Notes under the pieces: model-generated | What the model saw: the letters and a program-made list of their open reading frames with translations, nothing else | What the model was told of the DNA's origin: nothing | The model's database searches: none | Position numbers and translations under genes: made by a program | In this document: in pieces, positions 24,906 through 35,094 of the stretch | Layout: each line of letters begins with the position of its first letter | Numbering within the stretch: the first letter of the stretch is position 1 | NCBI RefSeq assembly: GCF_000341005.1 | Contig: NZ_ANBD01000144.1 | Location: forward strand, 1 to 62,019 | From: Nocardiopsis alkaliphila YIM 80379 | Lineage (GTDB): Bacteria; Actinomycetota; Actinomycetes; Streptosporangiales; Streptosporangiaceae | Direction: 5' to 3' | Length of the DNA: 62,019 nucleotides

Positions 24906-26066
24906 TCAGCCGGTGTAGATGCTCACGCCCCAGGAGTTCACCATCGGCGTGAGCTCCGCGTAGTAGGTCGCGCCACCGGTGCGGCAGTTGCCCGAGCCAC
25001 CGGAGGTGACGCCCTGGGCCTGGGTACCGGAGACGAAGGGGCCGCCGGAGTCACCGGGCTCGGCGCACACGTTGGTGCGGGTGAGCCCATGGACGGTGCC
25101 CTGTGGGTAGCGCACCGTCTGGTTGCGGGCCTGGATGGTGCCGCAGTGCCAGCCGGTGGTGGAGCCGGAGCGGCACACCACCGAGCCGATGGGCGCCTGG
25201 TTGGCGCCGGTCACGGCCTGAGGGCCACCGGAGCCGTAGCGCGACACCAGGTTGCGCAGGGTGAAGTTGGAGATACCACGGACGAAAGCGATGTCTCCAC
25301 TGTGAAAGCTCGAGTACTGGAAGACTCCCACCCCGTCGGGAGGGACGGTGACCTGGGTACCGACACCGCCACAGTGGCCCGCGGTCACGAAACCGGGCTG
25401 CCCGGCACCGTTGGTCGCTGCGAACCCGATCGAGCAGCGGCCACTGTCGGTATAGAAGGGTGTGCCACCGATGATGTCGGCGTAGACCTGCGGGGCCTGC
25501 TCGGTCTCCACGACCTGGATGACGGAGGCCTCCACGCCGGCCTCGGCGACCATGGCGTCGACGTCGGCGCCGGAGCCCTCCAGGACCTCGATCACGACCG
25601 TGTCGCCGGCCACGTCCGGGTACCAGCCCAGCACGCCCTCCTGGGCGGAGGCCTCGTTGAGGTCCTCCACGACCTCGGCCAGACCCTCGGTGCCGTAGGA
25701 GACCACGGTGGCCTCGGCACCGGTGGCCTCGACCGCGTCGACGGCCGCGGTGTCGGTCACCAGGACGGTGAGTTCCTCGGTGTCGGTGTCGAACAGGGAG
25801 CCGGCGTAGGCGTCACCGGCGGCCTCGGTCGCCTCGGCGTCGGTGTCCAGGGCGGCTTCTTGGACTTCCAGCAGTGATTCGGCTTCGGCCTGGGTCAGGT
25901 CGAGGTCGCGCTTGAGCGCGTCCATCATGTCGGTGGTGTGGTCGTCGGCGACGGGATCGCGGGGTATCGGGCCGGGGGCCGCGAGGGCCCCCGGGGCCAT
26001 GGACAACGCCAAGCCGAAGGCCAGGGTCGCTGAGCCGATGGCGGAGACGACGGGGGAGGGTCTCAT
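24906..26066 (-). CDS. secreted S1 serine protease, streptogrisin/alpha-lytic type
   Basis: A 386-residue preproprotease. I start at MRPSPVVSAIGS, where the signal peptide begins (cleavage near GALAAPG); the 62 upstream codons are spurious. The pro-region (about 30-195) has ALKRDLDLTQAEAESLL and later VVEVLEGSGADVDAM-like segments typical of the alpha-lytic protease prodomain, which acts as folding chaperone and inhibitor. The mature chymotrypsin-fold domain has IGFAATNGAGQPGFVTAGHCGG (His), GDIAFVRG (Asp) and NVCAEPGDSGGPFVSGTQAQG (Ser), with paired cysteines. It digests external protein. The nearby SSI-like gene at 15783 could encode a partner inhibitor, but that is only a suggestion. Confidence 0.93.
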   Translation of the reverse strand: MRPSPVVSAIGSATLAFGLALSMAPGALAAPGPIPRDPVADDHTTDMMDALKRDLDLTQAEAESLLEVQEAALDTDAEATEAAGDAYAGSLFDTDTEELTVLVTDTAAVDAVEATGAEATVVSYGTEGLAEVVEDLNEASAQEGVLGWYPDVAGDTVVIEVLEGSGADVDAMVAEAGVEASVIQVVETEQAPQVYADIIGGTPFYTDSGRCSIGFAATNGAGQPGFVTAGHCGGVGTQVTVPPDGVGVFQYSSFHSGDIAFVRGISNFTLRNLVSRYGSGGPQAVTGANQAPIGSVVCRSGSTTGWHCGTIQARNQTVRYPQGTVHGLTRTNVCAEPGDSGGPFVSGTQAQGVTSGGSGNCRTGGATYYAELTPMVNSWGVSIYTG

Positions 26067-26534
26067 GTCCCTGATTCTCCAAAGGGGGATTGGCGGGGGA
26101 GGAGGACTCCCGCTCCGGTGGGTGCGGGAAGTCCTTTTCGTGACCCGGAGTCGATCAGATTCACGAAGTTCACCGGAACGTCCGGCAAACGGTTTTCCAC
26201 CATAAACACACACTTCGACAATGGAAAGACCCCTTATTGGGCCGGATTCCATTGGCTCCGGTGGCGCTACGGAAGAGGGCGAGGTCGATCGTGACCAAGG
26301 AAGGCCGACCCGCGCCGACCACCGAATACCTCACCAGGAAGACTTTCGAATCGTTTCCTTTCGGCTGGACACTTAAAATCCCATCATCGGATCATTGGGC
26401 GTAAAGTCAACGGATCCGGACAGTGACCGGAAGCCCTCTCCTCGAACTACGAAGTTTACTTTCACCTCCAGACATGTACGCGAAAATATGTTACGTTCGC
26501 CACGCCCGAAACCCCCTGATACTCGGATGGCGAA
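26067..26534. other. divergent intergenic region of protease and amidase genes
   Basis: About 470 bp with a lower GC share toward 26370-26500 (for example GAAAATATGTTACG). It must hold the promoters of both secreted enzymes, but I could not identify a convincing -35/-10 pair or coding frame. Confidence 0.4.
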
Positions 26535-27359
26535 ATGACCCGCTCTCATGACTTCCGTCCCAGAATCATCTCCCGGCGTTCCATGCTCCTCACCTCCGCG
26601 GCGGCCGCGGGGACCGCGGCCCTCGGCGGACTCGCGGCCCCGGCCCAGGCGGAGACCTCACTCGCCAACGCGCCCTACCCCACCATCCGCAACCGTTCCG
26701 CCTGGAACGCCCGAGCCCCGCGCAGCACCCCGCAGACGGTTCCCGGAGCCCCCACCTACATCGTGGTGCACCACACCGCGACCGCCAACCAGACCGACTA
26801 CTCCTTGGCACGTGCCTACTCACTGTCCCGTGGCATCCAGAACTGGCACATGGACAACAACGGCTGGATCGACAGCGGCCAGCAGTTCACCATCAGCCGA
26901 GGCGGACACATCATGGAAGGCCGTGCCGGCTCGCTACTCGCGGTCGATCGCGGCTACCACCTGGTCGGCACGCACGTCGCCAACTACAACGGTGTCGCCG
27001 TCGGCATCGAGAACGAAGGCACCTACACCTCGGTGGGCCCCACCAGCGCGCTCTGGAGCTCCCTCATCCAGACCTGCGCCTGGCTGTGCTACTTCTACAA
27101 TCGCCCGACCAGCGCGATCATCGGCCATCGGGACCTCAACTCCACCCAGTGCCCCGGTGACCAGCTGTACAGCCTGCTGCCCATCCTGCGCAGCGACGTC
27201 GCCAACTACCTCGCCAACCACAGTCTGTCGCTGCCGGCCACAGGACTGACGGGTTCCGAGGTGCCTCCCTACCCCCAGGTCCCCGCCAACGAGCCCCTCA
27301 GGGCCTATGAACACGGCCCCGCCCTCGGCGAGGACGACCTCAACGCCGACCTGGGCTGA
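26535..27359 (+). CDS. Tat-exported N-acetylmuramoyl-L-alanine amidase (PGRP fold)
   Basis: A 274-residue peptidoglycan amidase that cleaves between MurNAc and L-Ala. Its N-terminus carries a twin-arginine signal, ISRRSMLLTSAAAAG (Arg14-Arg15), with cleavage near PAQAETS. The amidase_2/PGRP domain (about 50-225) begins RSAWNARAP. The zinc ligands are the His in YIVVHHTA (His79 or His80), His198 in IIGHRDLNSTQCPG and Cys206 in the same motif. GIENEGTY supplies the usual strand. The C-terminal tail (about 235-274) is Pro/Glu-rich. It is divergent from the S1 protease gene. Both products are exported and may work in wall turnover or in predation on other bacteria. Confidence 0.93.
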   Translation: MTRSHDFRPRIISRRSMLLTSAAAAGTAALGGLAAPAQAETSLANAPYPTIRNRSAWNARAPRSTPQTVPGAPTYIVVHHTATANQTDYSLARAYSLSRGIQNWHMDNNGWIDSGQQFTISRGGHIMEGRAGSLLAVDRGYHLVGTHVANYNGVAVGIENEGTYTSVGPTSALWSSLIQTCAWLCYFYNRPTSAIIGHRDLNSTQCPGDQLYSLLPILRSDVANYLANHSLSLPATGLTGSEVPPYPQVPANEPLRAYEHGPALGEDDLNADLG

Positions 27360-27490
27360 CGTTTCGTCCGCCCCTAGAACCTGGTCTCTTGATTCCAAGG
27401 CGGATCATGGTGTTCGTTCCCGAGACGCCGGTCCGGGGAGCGGGCTCTTTGTTCGGCCTGCTCCGGCCGCCTTGGACCAGGTCCGATGGA

Positions 27491-27537
27491 TTCGGGTGCG
27501 CCCACGGGCACCGACAGGCGTGCGTGGGCGCACCGAA
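27491..27537. terminator. hairpin between convergent genes
   Basis: TTCGGGTGCGCCCACG (27491-27506) pairs with CGTGGGCGCACCGAA (27523-27537), about 15 pairs with one bulged G and a 16-nt loop. It lies between the amidase stop (27359) and the minus-strand membrane-protein stop (27719), so it may terminate both. No other element is seen in 27360-27718. Confidence 0.55.
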
Positions 27538-27718
27538 ACCCTCCATGTACCCGGACCGACCTCGCGTACCAGTGGGTAACCCGGTGTTTCCCACGTGAGG
27601 CCGGCGTAGCGGGCCATGAGGCGCGAAAGCGTCTCGAACGTCCCACCTGACCGATTCCATCTCGCTCGGGCCATGGGCGTGTCCGCGGGCACCGCTGCCC
27701 AGGCCTTGCCCACACGGA

Positions 27719-28219
27719 TCAGCGCAGGATCTCGATGAGCAGCACCCACATCTGCACGAGGCCGCCGAGCACCGAGGCGACGAAGGCGACGGGCAGCCAA
27801 TAGAGCCCCCCGATCGTTCCGGTGAGGACCCCGATCCCGGCCAGCACGATCGAGACCGACAGCGACATCGCGGGCATGACGGGGGCGATCAACCATTGGA
27901 GCAGCGAGCGTTCCACCGGCCGAGAGGAGGGAGACGCGGCCACTCCCAGGATGACCCCACTGGCCAGACCGATGGCCGACAACGCCGAACCCACGAACCT
28001 GGGCGACTCCTCGGGGATCAACAACACCACGGAGAAGAGAAGCGGTGTCGTCAACAACACCAGGGCGATGAAGACCCGGCGGGGCAGGCCCCTGTTGGCC
28101 AGGATCGGTTGCAGGTTGATGGACACCGCCACGATGAGCAGACCGGCCAGCGCGGCGCTGGCTCCGGTGACCGCGACTCCGAAGTCGCTCCAGTGGGTGG
28201 TGTCGAAGGCCGCGTCCAT
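27719..28219 (-). CDS. conserved actinobacterial integral membrane protein
   Basis: A 166-residue protein with GGAAGGGGACGGGA before the ATG. Four to five hydrophobic segments are visible: about 12-34 (FGVAVTGASAALAGLLIVAVS), 50-68, 78-95, 108-132 and 136-160. It starts with the phrase THWSDFGVAVTGASAALAGLL, which I recall from unassigned membrane proteins of actinobacteria, but I know no function. A decayed second copy of this gene lies at 36012-36160. Confidence 0.75.
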   Translation of the reverse strand: MDAAFDTTHWSDFGVAVTGASAALAGLLIVAVSINLQPILANRGLPRRVFIALVLLTTPLLFSVVLLIPEESPRFVGSALSAIGLASGVILGVAASPSSRPVERSLLQWLIAPVMPAMSLSVSIVLAGIGVLTGTIGGLYWLPVAFVASVLGGLVQMWVLLIEILR

Positions 28220-28562
28220 TCCCGTCCCCTTCCTCTGGTGCGAGGAACCGACCGAGCACCGCGGGCCTGCCGGTGACCTTCTCCCGCACGAGATCTCGGT
28301 CGGTGTCCACGGAGCAGGTGAGGCTCCTGCGGGAGCTCCCCGGTCTCGCTGCGGTCATGCCCGCCTCTCAGCACCTTGTACCCGCCAGACCCTGCGAGTC
28401 GGAGGTCATGACGCCTTCGGCCCTTCCCATCATCCGTCTCGAAGCCGGAACACCGGGCGGAGGAAGGAACCAAAAGTCATTTACCGTGACCACGTGTAAC
28501 GGCCGGCGGGTTCGGGCAGGCGGGGTTGCGAAGGGGAAAATCGTGACATCGAGGAGGTTGTC
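28220..28562. other. gene-free stretch
   Basis: No coding frame is supported. It contains the upstream signals of the divergent membrane-protein gene and the small gene at 28563, whose ribosome site GAGGAGG is at the end. Confidence 0.4.
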
Positions 28563-28790
28563 ATGGCCGAACCGTCGAGCCCGCTCAAGGACAAGAACTA
28601 CAACCTGATCTGGGCCGTTCATCAGTCGTTGGAGAACGTCTGGCGTCTGGAGGGCTACATCAAGGACGCGGAGAGCCAAGGCGACGACGAGCTCGCGAAG
28701 TGGTTCCGTCGGATCCAGGAGAACAACAAGAAGGCCGGCGACCAGGGCAAGCAGATGCTGATCGAGCGGATCCAGAAGGAGCGTGGCTGA
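28563..28790 (+). CDS. small conserved hypothetical protein, helical
   Basis: A 75-residue soluble protein with GAGGAGG 6 nt before the ATG, the best ribosome site in this area. The sequence (LKDKNYNLIWAVHQSLENV, WRLEGYIKDAESQGDDELAKWF, RIQENNKKAGDQGKQMLIERI) is charged and almost entirely predicted helix, with hydrophobic residues at helical spacing. No known domain is recognised. It may form a small helical bundle. It is followed after 186 bp by ilvD. Confidence 0.8.
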   Translation: MAEPSSPLKDKNYNLIWAVHQSLENVWRLEGYIKDAESQGDDELAKWFRRIQENNKKAGDQGKQMLIERIQKERG

Positions 28791-28976
28791 GGCCCGCTCT
28801 CCCGCCCCGTCCCTGAACACCCGAGGGCGATCCCGGTGCCCACCGGGATCGTCCTCGGTGTCTTGGCACCTCGCCCACGAGGAACACGAGCCGAGGGCGG
28901 CGGGCTCTGCGCCCCGGGGCTCCCAGGGCCAGGCACGACCCTTTCAGTCCACCACCACTTCAGGAGGGGCACCCGG

Positions 28977-30668
28977 ATGGACATCGACCCCAAACCCCGT
29001 AGCCGTACCGTCACCGACGGCATCGAAGCGGCGCCGGCCCGCGGCATGCTCCGCGCGCTCGGCATGGGCGACGGCGACTGGCACAAACCACTCATCGGTG
29101 TGGCCGGTTCATGGAACGAGATCACCCCGTGCAACCTCTCCCTGGATCGTCTGGCCCGTGCTTCCAAGGGGGGTGTGCACGCAGGTGGTGGCTATCCCTT
29201 GGAGTTCTGCACGATCTCCGTCTCCGACGGCATCTCCATGGGCCACGACGGCATGCACTTCTCCCTCGTCTCCCGCGAGGTGATCGCCGATTCCGTCGAG
29301 ACGGTCATGCGCGCGCAGCGCTTGGACGGGTCGGTGCTGCTCGCCGGCTGCGACAAGTCGCTGCCCGGCATGCTCATGGCCGCCGCACGCCTGAACCTGG
29401 CCTCCGTCTTCGTCTACGCGGGCACCATCGCGCCCGGGTGGGTGAGGTTGTCCGACGGCACCGAGAAGGACGTGACCCTCATCGACGCCTTCGAGGGTGT
29501 GGGGGCCTGTAAGGCCGGCCGGATGGGCACCGCCGACCTCGACCGGATCGAACGTGCCGTCTGCCCTGGTGAGGGCGCCTGTGGTGGGATGTACACGGCC
29601 AACACCATGGCCTCGATCGCCGAGGCGTTGGGGATGAGCCTGCCCGGATCCACCTCTCCCCCGTCCGCGGACCGGCGCCGCGACGACTACGCGCACCGCT
29701 CCGGTGAGGCGGTGGTGGCCATGCTCGAACAAGGCGTTCGACCGCGCGACATCATGACGAAGAAGGCGTTCGAGAACGCCATCACCGTGGCCATGGCGCT
29801 CGGTGGCTCCACCAACGCCGTCCTGCACCTGCTCGCCATCGCCCATGAGGCCCAGGTCCACCTCGAACTCGACGACTTCAACCGCATCGGCGACCGAGTC
29901 CCCCACATCGGCGACCTCAAGCCGTTCGGCGCCTACGTCATGAACGACGTCGACCGTGTGGGTGGTGTTCCCGTACTGATGAAGGCGCTCCTGGACGCGG
30001 GGCTCCTGCATGGTGACGCCCTCACCGTCACGGGTGGAACGGTCGCGGACAATCTCCAGGCCCTCGCGCCCGAGCCCCTCGACGGGACCGTCCTGCGTCG
30101 CCTCGAGGACCCTCTCCATCCCACCGGGGGCATCTCCATCCTTCGTGGATCACTCGCTCCGGAAGGCGCCGTGGTCAAGAGCGCCGGCTTTGACGCCGAG
30201 GTCTTCACCGGTCCCGCGCGTGTGTTCGACCGCGAGCAGGCGGCACTGGAAGCGCTCGGTGCCGGGGACATTCGTCAGGGGGACGTCGTGGTGATCCGCG
30301 ATGAAGGGCCCAAGGGCGGTCCCGGGATGCGGGAGATGTTGGCCATCACCGCCGCTATCAAGGGGGCCGGCCTGGGCCGGGACGTCCTGCTTTTGACCGA
30401 CGGGCGTTTCTCCGGCGGCACCACGGGTCTGTGCGTGGGCCACATCGCCCCGGAGGCGGTCGACGGGGGACCCATCGCCTTCGTCCAGGAGGGGGATGGC
30501 ATCACCGTCGACATCGCACGGCGCACCATCGATCTGCACGTCGACGCAAAGGAGCTTCAGGAACGCCGGGCCCGGTGGAAGCCCTTGCCGGAGGAGCCTG
30601 CGGAGGGTGTCCTGGGCAAGTACGCGAAACTCGTCCGCTCCGCCTCCCTGGGCGCCGTCACGTACTGA
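28977..30668 (+). CDS. ilvD: dihydroxy-acid dehydratase
   Basis: A 563-residue IlvD/Edd enzyme that dehydrates 2,3-dihydroxy-isovalerate and -methylvalerate to the 2-oxo acids in valine, isoleucine and leucine synthesis. CAGGAGGGG precedes the ATG. Iron-sulfur ligands are Cys52 (ITPCNLSLD), Cys125 ([10 protein letters not shown]) and Cys202 ([14 protein letters not shown]). [19 protein letters not shown] and [18 protein letters not shown] are family blocks. It stands apart from other branched-chain amino acid genes. Its last 112 bp overlap the convergent SpoIIE-phosphatase gene. Confidence 0.97.
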   Translation: MDIDPKPRSRTVTDGIEAAPARGMLRALGMGDGDWHKPLIGVAGSWNEITPCNLSLDRLARASKGGVHAGGGYPLEFCTISVSDGISMGHDGMHFSLVSREVIADSVETVMRAQRLDGSVLLAGCDKSLPGMLMAAARLNLASVFVYAGTIAPGWVRLSDGTEKDVTLIDAFEGVGACKAGRMGTADLDRIERAVCPGEGACGGMYTANTMASIAEALGMSLPGSTSPPSADRRRDDYAHRSGEAVVAMLEQGVRPRDIMTKKAFENAITVAMALGGSTNAVLHLLAIAHEAQVHLELDDFNRIGDRVPHIGDLKPFGAYVMNDVDRVGGVPVLMKALLDAGLLHGDALTVTGGTVADNLQALAPEPLDGTVLRRLEDPLHPTGGISILRGSLAPEGAVVKSAGFDAEVFTGPARVFDREQAALEALGAGDIRQGDVVVIRDEGPKGGPGMREMLAITAAIKGAGLGRDVLLLTDGRFSGGTTGLCVGHIAPEAVDGGPIAFVQEGDGITVDIARRTIDLHVDAKELQERRARWKPLPEEPAEGVLGKYAKLVRSASLGAVTY

Positions 30669-32482
30669 GACCGATGGTCCGAACCGGCGACGCGCACGTG
30701 CCGCTCGGCGGCCGGGTCCTCGTCCTTCAGCCGTACCGCCAGCAGCGCGACGTCGTCCTCGCGTACCTCGGAGACGTTCTCCTCGATGATCCACCGCAAC
30801 AGTTCCGTCAGCGGCCGGTCACGGCCGGCCGAGAGCATGTGTTCGGTGTGGGCGAGGAACGTGTCCATGTCCTGATCACGGTGTTCGACCAGCCCGTCGG
30901 TGAACATCAGCAACGTGCTGCCCGGTTCCAGGAGGAGACGGTGCTCGGTGCGCGGTGGTACCGGGAGATCGGGGTGGAAGAGCGGGTCGTGCTCGTTCAA
31001 CCGCTCGATCCGCCCATCGGCCGAAGCGACCAAGGGCCACATGTGGCCCGCGTTGGTCCATGTCAACAACCACCCTTCGGTTAGCGGCTTCAGGTGGGCG
31101 TGCACCAGCGTGCCACTGGCACCAAGATCCAGGTCACGATTGGCGCGCTCCAGGGCCGCCAGCACCCGTGCGGGCCCGTGCCCGGGGTGGTCCAGATCGG
31201 CCTGCCGCAACATGGTGCGCACCTGCCCCATGAAGATGGCCGCTTGGAGGTCGTGGCCGGTGATGTCGCCGACCGTGATCGCCAGGGTCCCGCTCTCATC
31301 GTCGATCAGGGGATAGACGTCGTACCAGTCGCCACCGACCGTGGCTCCCAGGGCCGCGGGTCGGTAGAGGGCCTCGATCTCCAAGCCCTCGATGTGAGGG
31401 ATCTCGGGCAACATGGCCTTTTGCATCGCGTGCGCGGCCTGCACCCGGCCGGCCACGTAGGACACCCGTTCCACGGCGCGGGCCGCGTATTCGGCCAGGG
31501 AGCGGAGCAAAGCACGTTCGGCGACGTCCATCTCGTGCGGCACGTCCCACCCCAGTACGAGCGTGGCCACGGGGGCGGGACCGACGGGCAGGGGGAGGAA
31601 GACCGCGCCGGCCAGTCCCGTTCGATGGAACGCCGACCGTACCTCGGGCGGCAGACCCTCGATGGCGGCGGCGTCGGGCACTTCCACGATGGTCCCGGTG
31701 CGGGCCGCGTACGCCTCGGGCCGATCGCTGTTCAGCGCGCATTCGGCATCGGTCGCCGCCGCGTGCGAAGGGTCCTCGGGGTCACTGACGCGGCGCAGCA
31801 ATTTGCCCTCCACCAGCATCAACTCCACGAGGACGGTTCCCAGGTCGCGGGTGATCAGCGTCTTGGCCGCGCGCCGTATCAGGGTCAGGTCCGTGGTCCC
31901 GGCCAACTCCTCGGCGGTGCGCATCAGCAGCAGGGAACGGTCGTAGGCCCTCCGTGCCTGCGTCCGGGCCTTCGCGTTCTCCTCCACACGAAGACGCAGG
32001 ATCAATTCGGCCGCACACAGATGTGCCAGTTCGCCCAGGGCTTCGCGTTCTCTTTCCCCCCAGATGCGTGTGGCGGTGTCGATCGCGAGGACGAAACCCA
32101 GGATGGTTCCGTCCACATCGGTGAGCGGTGCCGCTATCCAGGTGTGCGCCCCAAGGGCTCGGGCCACGTGTGCCACGGAAGCGAAGGGATCCTGGGCCAA
32201 GCCGTCGAGGGATGGGGTGTCCGAGACCTCCGTGTGTGGCAACGGCACCTGTCGGGCGGAGGCCCATGGTTCCCCCAACCCCGCCAGGCCGGGAAGGATG
32301 TGGCGGTCCTCCTCCGCCAGGGAGACCGCCACCGGGGCTTGGAGCAGGTACGTGGCCAGGCTCGCGAAGCACTCCATGCTCTCGTCCGGCTCGGCGTCCA
32401 GGCCGATGCGCTCCGACAGGGGCGGGTTCTCGGGGTTCGGCGGCCGTGTGGAACCGCCGTAGACCGCCTCGTCGTTGTCCAT
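30557..32482 (-). CDS. GAF-domain SpoIIE-type PP2C serine phosphatase
   Basis: A 641-residue signalling protein. Two GAF-like sensor domains (about 30-170 and 190-345) precede a SpoIIE/PP2C phosphatase (about 365-595). The phosphatase domain has the metal-binding [16 protein letters not shown], then [25 protein letters not shown] and [15 protein letters not shown], and closes with [12 protein letters not shown]. Such proteins dephosphorylate anti-sigma-factor antagonists in partner-switching control of sigma factors. No kinase or STAS gene is adjacent. The last about 37 residues, rich in Ser/Arg, are encoded antisense to the end of ilvD, a 112-bp convergent overlap. The stop is at 30557. Confidence 0.9.
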   Translation of the reverse strand: MDNDEAVYGGSTRPPNPENPPLSERIGLDAEPDESMECFASLATYLLQAPVAVSLAEEDRHILPGLAGLGEPWASARQVPLPHTEVSDTPSLDGLAQDPFASVAHVARALGAHTWIAAPLTDVDGTILGFVLAIDTATRIWGEREREALGELAHLCAAELILRLRVEENAKARTQARRAYDRSLLLMRTAEELAGTTDLTLIRRAAKTLITRDLGTVLVELMLVEGKLLRRVSDPEDPSHAAATDAECALNSDRPEAYAARTGTIVEVPDAAAIEGLPPEVRSAFHRTGLAGAVFLPLPVGPAPVATLVLGWDVPHEMDVAERALLRSLAEYAARAVERVSYVAGRVQAAHAMQKAMLPEIPHIEGLEIEALYRPAALGATVGGDWYDVYPLIDDESGTLAITVGDITGHDLQAAIFMGQVRTMLRQADLDHPGHGPARVLAALERANRDLDLGASGTLVHAHLKPLTEGWLLTWTNAGHMWPLVASADGRIERLNEHDPLFHPDLPVPPRTEHRLLLEPGSTLLMFTDGLVEHRDQDMDTFLAHTEHMLSAGRDRPLTELLRWIIEENVSEVREDDVALLAVRLKDEDPAAERHVRVAGSDHRSQYVTAPREAERTSFAYLPRTPSAGSSGKGFHRARRS

Positions 32483-32756
32483 CAGCTACGCCGCCCCAGC
32501 CTTCCTATGACGACCGGTACCAACACATAGGTGCCAAGCCTATTGACGTCGGGCCCCTGACCGGGGGAAATGAGGGGTGTGGCGGGCCGCGAGCCGGGGC
32601 TGACCGCAGGGCCCCTTCCTCTCCTGAGTGGCCGGGCTCCAAGGCGGCCGTACCGGTTCGGGACATGAGCCGCCCTTCTCCGAAAGCGCCATTCGGTTGC
32701 GGAGCCTGCGAGAAAAGAACTGGAGCCGGCGCGGGCCCGGGTGGGAGCATGGTCCC

Positions 32757-33656
32757 ATGAGCACGATCGATGACGTGATCGCCTTGGCCGCCACCCACGG
32801 CCTGCACCTGTCCGCGCGGGGCGCCACCGTGAACGAGGCGGGCCTGGACTACCGCGTGGTCATGGCCTTCGACGCGACCGGCCAGAGGTGGGTGCTACGC
32901 CTACCGCGCCGCGCCGACGTCTGTGAGGGCATGGCCGCCGAGACGCGCATCCTCGACCTGGTCGCCCCCGCCCTGGCCCAGGAGGGTGTCGCGGTCCCCG
33001 ACTGGCGGGTCCGCTCCCCCGAGCTGATCGCCTATCCGGCCCTGCCCGGCGCCCCGGGCCTGACCCTGACCGAGGCCGGGGAGCCCGACTGGCACATGGA
33101 TCCGGCAAGCCCGGACTACGCCGAGCGCTTGGGGCGCCTGCTGGCCCGTTTGCACTCCATCACCCCGGAGCAGGCCCAGGCCGCGGACGTGGAGGTCCGC
33201 ACCCCGAACCGGGTGCGTCAGGCCTGGCGGGACGACATCGCCCGCGTGAGCGAGGCCTTCACCGTCTCCCCCGCCCTGACCGAGGCCTGGCGGGCCTGGC
33301 TCGAGGACGACACCTGCTGGCCCGAACAGGCCGTGATGACCCACGGCGAGATCTACCCCGCGCACGTGCTGCTCGATGAGCAGGGCGCTATCACCGGGGT
33401 CTTGGACTGGACCACGGCCCGCGTGGACGATCCCGCCCGGGACCTGTCCTTCCAGTACGGCGCCGCCGGCGAGGAGATGTTGCGGGCCACCCTGACCGCG
33501 TACGAGGAGGCGGGCGGGCACGCCCACCCCGGCCTGGCCGCCCAGGCCAGGCACCTGTGGGACGCCTCCCCCATCGGGTACGGCCTGTACGCGCTGACCA
33601 CCGGTGCCCAGACCGACATGGCCACGGCGGCGGCCATGCTGAACCCCCAGGCCTGA
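32757..33656 (+). CDS. macrolide 2'-phosphotransferase-like kinase
   Basis: A 299-residue APH-fold kinase closely following the Mph family, which inactivates macrolides by phosphorylating the desosamine 2'-OH with GTP. Shared blocks include TVNEAGLDYRVVMAFDATGQRWVLRLPRRADV, AVPDWRVRSPELIAYPALPG and RTPNRVRQ. The second metal site is LDWTTARVDDPARDL. The catalytic loop reads MTHGEIYPAHVLLDE: the usual Asp of HGD is Glu here. I chose the ATG at 32757, with GGGAG 11 nt upstream. It stands alone, so it may be an intrinsic resistance gene or a kinase with another substrate. Confidence 0.85.
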   Translation: MSTIDDVIALAATHGLHLSARGATVNEAGLDYRVVMAFDATGQRWVLRLPRRADVCEGMAAETRILDLVAPALAQEGVAVPDWRVRSPELIAYPALPGAPGLTLTEAGEPDWHMDPASPDYAERLGRLLARLHSITPEQAQAADVEVRTPNRVRQAWRDDIARVSEAFTVSPALTEAWRAWLEDDTCWPEQAVMTHGEIYPAHVLLDEQGAITGVLDWTTARVDDPARDLSFQYGAAGEEMLRATLTAYEEAGGHAHPGLAAQARHLWDASPIGYGLYALTTGAQTDMATAAAMLNPQA

Positions 33657-33674
33657 TGGTCCGCCCGGCTGTAG

Positions 33675-34958
33675 GTGTCGGAGCCGTGGGCCGTTCACCT
33701 ACCTCCTGAGCCGCCCGGAAACGTTACCGGTGTGGCCGGTGGGTGCTCCTCCGGCGTGATCCTGCTACCAAAAGCAAGGAAAGCGCACTCCTTGCCCCCG
33801 GTAGCAAGGTCGGGCCAGGCTTTGCAGCGCACATTCGTCCTACGCCGTTTGGAGGAGGCCTTCGACTCCCCCGAGCCGGTGGACTTCGGCAAGGCCAAGG
33901 TGAGCATCGAGCACGTCATGCCACAGAGCATGACCGAGGAGTGGTACGAGGTCTTGCGCAAGCAGACCGACCCGGACGAGACCGAGAGCGAACTGCACGG
34001 GCGTCTGCTGCACACCCTGGGCAACCTGACGCTGACCGCGCAGAACTCGAAGCTGTCCAACCACATGTTCGAGCGCAAACAGAAGATCTTCCAGTCCAGC
34101 GGTCTGAGTATGAACCGCCAGATCGCCGACGCTCCCAGCTGGGGCAGGCCGGAAATCGAGGCCCGGGCGGCCCTTCTCGCGGACCACGCTTGCGCTCTGT
34201 GGCCGGCCCCGGCCACTTCCGGGGCTCAGACTCCGGAGAGGATCGGGCAAGACCTCGCCCAACAACTCGAACACGCTCTGGCGATGTTGGCCACCGACCG
34301 TTGGACCACGCACCGGGAACTGGCCGTACTGGTGGGGGCGAAAACCGAGACGGTGTCTCAGCACCTGCGAGAGGCCACCGACGTCGCGCGCAGGGAACGG
34401 ATCTTCAAGGACACCAGAGCCGCCGAGGAAGCGGGAGCGGCCCCTGAGGGGTTCGCACCGGCGGCCACGCTGGCCGAGCTGGTGGGTCTGGAAGTGGACG
34501 AGTTCGTCGAACGAGAGCGGCGCTTTCACGCGCTTCTCCTGGAGAACCAACGGCCCGACGTCGTGCGAGCGACTCAGGCACTGATCGATGAGTGGACCAG
34601 GGCCGATGGTGGTCTGGTGTGGGGCGGAGGTACCGACACCAGCTGTTTCCTTCTCGCCTGGGACGAGGGTGTGGACGCCGACTGGCGTTGGGCGCTCGTG
34701 CTGTATCCGATGTCGGGCCGTGCCGAGGTGGTCTTCCAGCACATGGCGCGCCGTCCGCCGTTCGACGACGTGGCGTTGCGTAGGGAGCTGCTGCACAGGT
34801 TCAACGCGGTCCCTGGTGTCGACCTGCCCGAGGATTCGCTGAACCGGCGTCCGGGTTTCCCACTCCAGGTGCTCTTGGGCGATGGAGGTCAGCGGGTGCT
34901 CGAAGTATCGCTGTGGTTCCGTGAGCGCTGTCTGGAATGGTTGAACCAACGGACCTGA
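33675..34958 (+). pseudogene. N-terminally truncated GmrSD-like (DUF262/DUF1524) nuclease
   Basis: The open frame gives 427 residues, but recognisable homology begins only near residue 52 (TFVLRRLEEAFDS). It starts at the DUF1524 HNH-type nuclease part: VSIEHVMPQSMTEEW (catalytic His) and HTLGNLTLTAQNSKLSNHMFERK (Asn/Lys end of the motif). Full-length GmrSD-type restriction enzymes carry an N-terminal DUF262 ParB-like NTPase domain of about 300 residues, which is missing here. The first 50 residues look non-coding. The C-terminal half (helical region at about 205-305, then a beta-rich region) is intact but unassigned. A decayed type IV anti-phage restriction gene is the best explanation. Expression of the fragment cannot be excluded. 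Confidence 0.65.
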
Positions 34959-35094
34959 TCCCAGGGCTGGGGCGGGCGACACGGTACACATTGAGGGGCG
35001 CGTTGTGGACGCCGGAGTGGGGCACCTCGCGAGTCGCTCCCGGCCAAGTGTTCGCGTTCACCCGCTTTTCCACTGCTTTCGTTGAAGGAGCCCC

